A DNA stretch of 64,000 nucleotides, from the NCBI GenBank assembly GCA_934047225.1, contig OW204005.1, positions 20,096,396 through 20,160,395 on the forward strand, given 5' to 3'. How positions within the stretch are numbered: the first letter of the stretch is position 1; every line of letters starts with the position of its first letter. The position numbers and the translations under genes are program-made. The notes beneath the pieces were generated by a model. The model was not told the DNA's origin. It did no database searches and saw nothing but the letters and a program-made list of their open reading frames with translations. Origin of the DNA: Ypsolopha sequella (lineage: Eukaryota; Arthropoda; Insecta; Lepidoptera; Ypsolophidae). Positions 57,286 through 64,000 of this stretch are shown here, piece after piece.

Positions 57286-57289
57286 TTGA

Positions 57290-57435
57290 TTACACACATA
57301 CATACAAATATTCACCCCTGTCTCCCAGAGGTGTAGGCAGAGACTACAGGTTTCCATCTGCTACGATCCTGACACGCCCCTTTCACCTCTTTCACATCCA
57401 TCAATCAAGTCATACAAGTTCTTATATTCCGGGTA
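57290..57435 (-). pseudogene. LINE C-terminal relic
   Basis: The + strand phrase CTGTCTCCCAGAGGTGTAGG CAGAGACTACAGG...CTACGATCCTGACA...CATCCATCAATC is the complement of the same LINE tail seen at 33300-33423. Confidence 0.65.
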
Positions 57436-57528
57436 ATTTGTTACATTGTGATTACGTGATTAGCCATTTATAAAAGAGTTTAGTTCAGCAAAAGTGCAGT
57501 TTTTTATTTTTTATAGTCTAGTAGTAAC

Positions 57529-57950
57529 GGGTTGTTCTCATCGGCGCAGTGGTCCATCCAACTTTTAATATTTTTACATACTATTTTATACAACTTTTTA
57601 CATACTGGTAACTATCACCCTAAATTGTTCCCATCGGCTCACGGTCCGATACGTCTACAAATTTTATATTTTCCTAAGGAGATAATGAGGAATATTACCA
57701 ATAACAATCATATAGAACACTACTAAAAGAGTCGAAACTTACTCGTAATTATCAAAGTATATATTTCATCATAATTGTAAGCTCACATTTTACTGTAAAG
57801 ACAATTTTACATTTAACAACGGCTCAGGTGGTCCGTTGGAAAAAGAAATAAATACATTTTGTAATTGCATCCAACCAGTAAACCGATGGGAACAATTTAG
57901 GGTGATCCGTTGTGAGTTGCATCGGACCATTTAGCAGATGGGAACAACCC
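57529..57950. mobile_element. MITE-like inverted-repeat element
   Basis: GGGTTGTTCTCATCGGCGCA (57529) mirrors TTAGCAGATGGGAACAACCC (to 57950), with GGTCC / GGACC next inside. A second inner pair, CACCCTAAATTGTTCCCATC (57617) and GATGGGAACAATTTAGGGTG (57885), makes it a nested palindrome. Non-coding. Confidence 0.7.
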
Positions 57951-58339
57951 AATTACGGTTATAAGTTGCCATCGTAGTATATAGTCAAAGAGCTGACGAC
58001 CAAAATGGCCAGGTAATTTTATCATCGATAAAACTCAGAATTCAACTTACCTGAGGGACCCTTTACGGGGTGGAAAAAAAATTGTTAAAAGTATCATTAT
58101 TCGTTTTTGTTGCAAATGTTTTGTTTTGTTGATATGTTCCCAATAACCACAAAAAAATGTTTGAGTCAATTCGCTTAGATTAAATTATGTTAAAGTGTGT
58201 TAATTCGAAAGCCATTTTGAGATTTAGGTTTATTAAGCTGTATTTTGGAACTTGTGGTCTAAAAAACCTCATAATGATGAATATTTTTACGAAAAAGCTG
58301 CAACTTTCATTCAAGTTCCTATCCCCCGCCACTAGGGAT

Positions 58340-59100
58340 GTAGTTTTTGACTTTGACAGAGATCATTTTGCCGAGGGCTACCCGACCGCAAAAAAAATTG
58401 ACATTTGACAGGTTTTGACAGTTTTCTGACAGGTCCAAAAAAGTGCTCCGATTCATTTGAAACTCGGTATCAACGGGCAGTTGGAGACGTTGATTACGAA
58501 TCCGTATTAAAATTTTACACTTTTTGACAACCGACAGGGTTTTTGACACTTTTTCGGATAACACCGCGGCTACCAGAGTCATATCTGAAGTCAATGTAGG
58601 GAGGCCGATTTCTACGAGGCCGGAGGCGAAACCGGATGCCTCGTAAGAATTGTCCGGAGGCCAAACAGTGCCAAGCGGTCGATGAACGAACATACGAGGC
58701 CGAAGGCCGAGTATGTGAATTTATGAGGCCGAGTTCATTTATCCCCGGGGGCATTACAAAACTGGTTCTCTTGGATGTATTTCGCAAACTTTCGAGGCTG
58801 GGTTTAGCGGGATTCGACTCCATTGAACGTTGGTTCAAGCACATTTCGACCGTTGACAGCTCGGACGTTTGACAGCTGACAATACAATGACAGAGTACAC
58901 ATTTGCAAAATAGTCGTCCGATTCAATTGAATCAAAGTTTCGACGCGTATTTCAACGCGCTCATTACAGTTACGACAATGACAGTTTTGAAACCTGATGA
59001 CCGATGACATTTTTTCCCACCTGATCATGATCGACATTTCGTGATACAATTGACATCTGCCCGTTACTTGAATGTCGTTTGTTACCAAGTTTCAATTCAA
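58340..59100. repeat. TGACA-rich degenerate tract
   Basis: Many TGACAG/TGACATT motifs on both strands (for example 58399-58440 and 58852-58890), interspersed with GAGGCCGAAGGCCGAG and ATTCAATTGAA phrases. No protein family is recognised in the short frames, which overlap on both strands. Confidence 0.45.
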
Positions 59101-60660
59101 TTTCAGCTTCCAAACGTGTTTTTAACTCGATTCCTCCTCATTTCTGTCACTTAAACGAAAAAGCCTCAACAACAAAAAAGTAAAACCAACAACAAGTAAC
59201 AACAAAAAACAAACAAGTACAACAAACAACCCAGAACAAATACAAATCACGCAATCACTGCAGCCCACGCACCACGCAAAACGCTAATTTAAATATATGA
59301 AATTGCAATATTTGTTTTCACCATAGAAAAATACTGAGTAAAAATACATAAATATAAATGCCAATAAATTATATACTATTTAATTAAATACGTATACTAC
59401 ATAAATGTACTATATTGGATATTTAAATGAGGTCTTCTTTTGAGGGGTTTTCCGTGTGGGAAAAGTGCTTTAGCTTGATCTTAAATGAGTCAGTATTCTT
59501 TAGCTTTTGGTATAAAGGTAAGCGATTCCAAAGTCTTGCGGCATGAGCAGTAAGGTGTACGCCCGTTTCAGCCCTGTTTCATTGAGCAGCACTGCGTGAG
59601 GCGGGTCGCCCGTCGCTCGATTCTTTATGAAAACAGCACGCCGCGCGGGCACCTGCGCCGGGCGCACGCATAACCGGTCAGCCACAGCTTCGGGCTTCGA
59701 GAGGCGCGCCAAGCGGTTCTTCTTGCGACGGCGCCGGCGGAGAGAATAAATGTATGAAGTTGTATAGAGACGGCCATGGGTCGCCGCTCGCGCCTCTTGT
59801 CCGGCTTCGAGTGACTTGCGCTCTCAGGACGGCGGTGTGCGGGGAGGCGGGCGGTTGAAACAGTGATCGAGCGCACAGGACGAACCTAGTGTCGAGCGCT
59901 TTGAGCGAGCGAGCGTGCTATACATCCGATGCGGTGGAAGACACCGACGGGTGTCGTAGCAGGGCAAAGCCCGTCGTAGAAACCGCCTGGAAGCGCAGCA
60001 AGAAGCGCCGCCAGAAGCCTGAAGCTGTGGCCCTGGCGTAACGGCTCACCGAGCGTTTGCTAATATTGCTAATACAGGGTGTAAATGCAAAACCAAGAAT
60101 CCCTTTAGGGGATGAAAGTATACACGATACTGATACGATTACGATAAAAAAAAGTATACCTTGAATTTTTACCAAAAATTATATTGTTTTCCTAAGATCC
60201 AGCTACGCACTCTTATCAATGCAGTTCATTCACCCCGTAGTGCGGTAACGACCAATCAGTTATTACTATGTAAAAAGCTCGGGCCTAAATTAGTCATTGT
60301 AGAAGCCAGTTTTTGCTGCTTAGTTATCAACCAGTTAGGTTTGGCCATGGAATAGTACCTTGAACTGCAGGTGACTGAACTATTCAACTTCTCTATGAAA
60401 AAAATGAAAAAGTGTTTATTCATTAACCAGTAATACATTAAATTACAATGCTGAGGACTTCTTTTAAGTATAGAAATATTTGTTCCAGAAGACCTCGCTG
60501 CTTCAAATCCATAGCTTAAAGTTAGAAATAAACAGGTATTACAGTTAGTAAATTGATACTTGTCGTTGTTGGTTCTTGATAGAACATTTGATGCATCACA
60601 AATGTAAACAAAGATGAAATATTCCATCTCATGATTCGTAGAGATATCTAAAAGCCTGAC
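59100..60660. other. Intergenic; low-complexity AAC tract and a GC-rich block
   Basis: 59165-59240 is AACAA-rich. 59580-60050 is strongly GC-rich compared with its flanks (GAGCGAGCGAGCGTG, GCGCAGCAAGAAGCGCCGCC), with short frames on the - strand but no recognised domain. It may be a dispersed repeat. 60060-60660 is AT-rich and unremarkable. Confidence 0.4.
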
Positions 60661-60662
60661 AA

Positions 60663-61555
60663 TGTTATTATAACGAAACCGGTCGCTAGTGTAGTATATA
60701 TAAAAAGTGGAACAGGTACTAAGAATTTGTTTTATTTACAATATGTTACTGTTAGTGTCTTATTGTGTGAGTGGAGGTGTATGTGTCTCCGTGAGGGTGT
60801 GTGCGTTTGTTTGTATATAAATTAAGTATGATTGTAAATATGTATCGTGTGATAGGTATACGATTCCAATATTGTTATTATTTGAGTTGTATAAATACAT
60901 ATGTATGCATACATACACTGATAAGTGATATTTATAATAAACGTTAGACTATCGGCTGTAGTTGTGACTCAATTTCGTCATAGGTTTTATTTAGTTTCCA
61001 ATTGGTTATGATTTTTTTACATTCGTGGTATTGTTTATATATCTATCTATTTATATATCTAAAGTTCTATTTATAACATTATATAGACGGTGAGCACGCG
61101 ATATGACGGCAGTGCTTTGTATCACCATAGGTTTTAAAAATAGCGGGAAGTGAAGAGAAATAATTACGAAGATGAAAGATCTGACCTTGGGAAGGAGCTG
61201 CATGCACCACAAACCACGCTTCGCCTGAGCCACCAGGTCTCTGGTGTTCTCCAAGATGGTTTTCTTCTTCCTCTTCGTGCCTGGTTGCGCTCTTCTCGGC
61301 TAATCTTCTTCGTAATAGTAATAGATGAAAATGAGGCGCACAGCGGGTGCGATCTCAAAATGGCGGGCGGTAGGGTCGAGGTAGGACCTAGTCGAATGAC
61401 AATCAGCGTATACCTCCGGCGTGAAAGGCTTCTGATTGACGACTGATTGATTTGCGTCCAAAACTAAGCGGGTGGAGATGCAGCGAAAATGACAGTTGCA
61501 AATATTAATTCACAACTACCTCGCAGTATGAGAGCCACAAGAAGTGGCGCGAACA
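60663..61555 (-). repeat. 3' LTR of a second BEL/Pao element (about 893 bp)
   Basis: On the - strand it begins TGTTCGCGCC after the purine-rich GCCGGGGGCAAA and ends TAACA near 60663, giving TGTT...AACA ends. It contains AATAAA near 60986-60992 (- strand) and a TATATAA. The distal end is inferred from the terminal dinucleotides. The partner LTR and target duplication (expected GACAA) lie outside the window. Confidence 0.65.
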
Positions 61556-61655
61556 TTTGCCCCCGGCGTTAAAACCATTGGTTTTAAAATAAGAATAGAA
61601 AAGTAAAAATAAGACAGAGAATAACGAAATTTTGAAGCGGGGGCAAAGAAAGGAG

Positions 61656-64000
61656 TTATTGAGATGGGAGAGGGCAAAGACGCACGACAGGTCGTTTGTA
61701 AACACCTGTCGTCGTTTTGACAGAAGCTACCCTAATGACATTATCTTTGCCAGGGTATACAGCTACAATGACACCGAGCGGCCATTGAAGCGGTGGAGTA
61801 TTGTCGGTAACTACAACGACAACAGATCCAATTTTGATTGGGTTGGTAGGTGTATTCCATTTTCCTCTAGACTGGAGAAGATGGAGATAATCATTCTTCC
61901 ATCGCCTTGCGAACGATTCTACCATTTGATCAAGCAACGCGTAGCGACGTAATAAATTAACTGGCTCATCAGCCACCTTACAAGCGGGTAATTCTTTTAA
62001 AGGAGTTGACATCAGAAAATGTGCAGGAGTTAACGCGCTAAGTTCAGATGGATCTTCACTCAGCAGCGTAAGCGGACGAGAATTTATGACACATTCTATT
62101 TGCGTAACTACAGTTAATAATTCTTCGTAGGTCAACAGTTGAGTACCTACTACTCTATGCAAATGCGTCTTAAATCCTTTGACATATATCTCATAATGTC
62201 CCCCAAAATGTGGGCTACGTGGAATATTAAATTTCCATTGTATTCTATGATCGGCAAGTTCATTCGCGAAAGACGTTTTAAATTCTTCGGAATTTGTCAA
62301 ATTGTAAATTTCTGAGAGGGCATTTCTAGCGCCTACAAAGTTCGTAGCATTATCAGAATATACGAAAGACACTGCTCCACGTCTAGATAAAAAACGTTTG
62401 AACGCGGAAAGAAAAGTGTTCGTGCTAAGATCAGTTGCCAATTCAACGTGAACTGCACGAGTCACCAGGCATACAAATATGCAGAGGTAACATTTGACGG
62501 GACGGACTCCACGTTTTCGATACGGAGTGATACTGATAGGACCACAATAATCCACAGCGCAGTGGACAAAAGCTTTAGCCTCATTAACGCGGCATGATGG
62601 TAAATCTGCCATGAAAGGGAAGGTTTGTCTCGGCTTCGCCTTAAAACAATAATTGCAGCTATGTATTACGCGACGAACAATATTTCGACAGGAAAGTATC
62701 CAAAATTTTTGGCGGATTATTGACATTAAAGCCACTGGTCCAGTGTGACAATTTTTGCGATGATAATGAATGATAATCAATTCGACAATATGATTTTTAC
62801 GAGGTAACAACACAGGGTGTTGTTGATCGAACGTCATGTCTGTGTTGCGAAGTCGACCACCAACGCGTAACAATCCATTTTTATCTAAAAATGGCGATAG
62901 TCGATTTAAAGCGGGAGAACAAAGTTTATTTGACTTTAATCTTTTTATTTCATCAAGAAAATAAAATGCTTGAAGAGCTTTAATCAATGCAACTTCAGCG
63001 AAATCCATATCGGTAGCGGTAAAAATATTAGAGCGCGGTAAAATACGTAAAAATCGGTAGATGTAAATGATTGTGTGTAAAAGCACAAGCCATGACGAAA
63101 TTCTTTCCGAAAGAGAAAGAAGTGGATGCGGTTCTTCATTACTAAAAGCGGGAAGAGAAATTGTTTTTGATTCCGGCAAGTTTTCTTCAATAGAAGCTGA
63201 TTCTATTGTTTTGATTGGCCACTCTTTAGCGTCCAGATAAAGCCAAGCAGGTCCAGTGAACCAGAGCGGGTGACTCATCAACTGCATGGGAGTGAGACCA
63301 CGGGAAAGACAGTCGCTCGGGTTTTGAGAACCAGCTGTATGGTAAAAACATTCAGCGGGAATAGCGGATATTATTTTTGTTATACGCGTCGCGACAAAGG
63401 TTTTAAACCTGTGCGGTGAGGAATGTATCCAGTGTAAAGTTACCATAGAATCGGTAAAACAGTAAATACGTTCAATATTGTGACGTATTTTATAAGCGTC
63501 AACTACACGACGAGTTAATTTCGACATGAGTAACGAGGCACAAAGCTCAAGGCGGGCGACACTGACGGTCTTGAGTGGACAGACTTTTGACTTTGCGCAT
63601 ACCAGCCGAATGCTAGTGCAAGTGTCTGAGTCATCTTGTACCCTAATATATACGACACATCCGTATCCACGTTCACTTGCGTCTGCAAATGATATTATCG
63701 AAATTTTCGAATTTTGGAACACGTCTAAGTGGCGTTTAATACGTAAATCCCGCAAAACAGGTAGCTCCTTCAAATAGTTTTGCCAAATCTGCGCAATATC
63801 AGAGGGTAGTGTTTCATCCCAGTCTAATTTTAAAATACAGATTTTCTGCAAGAGTAATTTTGCGTACAAGATCACAGGAGCGGTAAAGCCGAGGACGTCG
63901 TACTGACGTGCTATCACGGACAAAACATTGCGTTTAGTACATGGGCGACTATCTAGCGATACAGTAAAAGAGAACTCGTCAGAATCAGGCGACCACTGTA
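61656..64000 (-). CDS. pol: BEL/Pao polyprotein, RT end to integrase; open to window edge
   Basis: An uninterrupted frame of about 781 codons, entering from beyond the right edge (WSPDSDEFSFTVS...TKRNVLS) and ending TAA at 61656-61658. It starts in the RT thumb region (IARQYDVLGFTAPVILYAK). RNase H follows (SFADASERGYGCVVYI, ARLELCASLLMSKL, CFTDSMVTLHWI). The integrase HHCC domain is HYHRKNCHTGP ... CNYC. Its core carries the DDE residues in AVDYCGPI, VYSDNATNFVGA and FGGHYEIYVKG. A DUF5641-like end (PPLQWPLGVIVAVYPGKDNV) closes it. It is a different lineage from the copy in intron 2. No break is seen in the visible part, so this copy may be recent. Confidence 0.9.
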   Translation of the reverse strand, partial: QWSPDSDEFSFTVSLDSRPCTKRNVLSVIARQYDVLGFTAPVILYAKLLLQKICILKLDWDETLPSDIAQIWQNYLKELPVLRDLRIKRHLDVFQNSKISIISFADASERGYGCVVYIRVQDDSDTCTSIRLVCAKSKVCPLKTVSVARLELCASLLMSKLTRRVVDAYKIRHNIERIYCFTDSMVTLHWIHSSPHRFKTFVATRITKIISAIPAECFYHTAGSQNPSDCLSRGLTPMQLMSHPLWFTGPAWLYLDAKEWPIKTIESASIEENLPESKTISLPAFSNEEPHPLLSLSERISSWLVLLHTIIYIYRFLRILPRSNIFTATDMDFAEVALIKALQAFYFLDEIKRLKSNKLCSPALNRLSPFLDKNGLLRVGGRLRNTDMTFDQQHPVLLPRKNHIVELIIIHYHRKNCHTGPVALMSIIRQKFWILSCRNIVRRVIHSCNYCFKAKPRQTFPFMADLPSCRVNEAKAFVHCAVDYCGPISITPYRKRGVRPVKCYLCIFVCLVTRAVHVELATDLSTNTFLSAFKRFLSRRGAVSFVYSDNATNFVGARNALSEIYNLTNSEEFKTSFANELADHRIQWKFNIPRSPHFGGHYEIYVKGFKTHLHRVVGTQLLTYEELLTVVTQIECVINSRPLTLLSEDPSELSALTPAHFLMSTPLKELPACKVADEPVNLLRRYALLDQMVESFARRWKNDYLHLLQSRGKWNTPTNPIKIGSVVVVVTDNTPPLQWPLGVIVAVYPGKDNVIRVASVKTTTGVYKRPVVRLCPLPSQ

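Noticed and set aside
58319..59088. Overlapping open frames on both strands in the TGACA-rich tract
   Set aside because: None has a recognisable domain, and their coverage of both strands argues for composition effects.
61150..61446. 98-codon open frame on the + strand
   Set aside because: Antisense within the 3' LTR of the second BEL/Pao element; frames are open on both strands there.
1..64000. CRISPR arrays, operons, bacterial promoters, tRNA or rRNA genes
   Set aside because: The spliced gene, Helitron and LINE content show animal nuclear DNA. The tandem repeats found are contiguous satellites without spacers, and I saw no tRNA cloverleaf or rRNA text, though small RNA genes could escape reading by eye.

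Overview
The window is animal nuclear DNA, AT-rich, with one spliced protein-coding gene surrounded by transposable elements. A moth or butterfly (Lepidoptera) is the best guess. The support is a Helitron with the 5' and 3' ends common in that order (5' end near 3902-3930, 3' hairpin and CTAG at 10013), LINE tails and BEL/Pao elements of types common there, and a cytochrome P450 of the CYP4 clan. Species cannot be called from the sequence.

The main result is a complete cytochrome P450 gene on the + strand, 10572-56334. No single open reading frame shows it because it is cut into ten exons of 61-191 bp (10572-10713, 12434-12523, 26139-26249, 28796-28981, 36109-36299, 41805-41865, 46112-46301, 50868-51019, 55762-55926, 56180-56334). 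All nine introns are GT-AG, and the joined frame closes exactly (1443 nt, 480 residues plus stop). It carries the N-terminal anchor, the Pro/Gly hinge, the C-helix WxxxR, the I-helix AGSDTT, the K-helix ExxR and the haem-binding FSFGRRSCLG. A TATA box with two everted-repeat motifs lies upstream and AATAAA lies just downstream.

Layout. 1-3770: two truncated LINE copies on the - strand. 3902-10013: Helitron-end sequences, a solo LTR with target-site duplication (5428-5925), small inverted-repeat elements and LINE relics. 10.4-56.4 kb: the P450 gene. Intron 2 (13.6 kb) holds a foldback element (14999-16785), a nearly complete BEL/Pao retrotransposon (16786-24684) and a 72-bp satellite. Introns 3 and 4 hold LINE relics, foldbacks and a 1.87-kb foldback nested in a small MITE. 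Intron 5 holds a decayed DIRS-like tyrosine-recombinase retrotransposon (36396-40436) with inverted ends and an internal complementary region, plus a TTAA-flanked MITE. Intron 6 holds a jockey/CR1-type LINE. Intron 7 is largely a 3.3-kb element with ACCCAAGCGGCACA ends. Intron 8 holds a 2.2-kb transposon with about 210-bp inverted ends and a broken Ginger/KRBA2-like integrase-type transposase (53324-55543). 56.4-64 kb: LINE relics, a MITE, TGACA-rich and GC-rich stretches, then the 3' half of a second BEL/Pao element on the - strand (60663-64000), whose pol frame is open to the window edge.

Only the P450 is a plausible host gene. It is probably a microsomal monooxygenase acting with NADPH-cytochrome P450 reductase; the substrate is unknown. 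All other coding potential belongs to mobile elements. The strongest leads are a hairpin around the UGA-CUA stop that ends the BEL/Pao gag, a repeated tRNA-Tyr-type primer-binding motif behind its LTR, the DIRS-like element and the long-TIR Ginger-like transposon.
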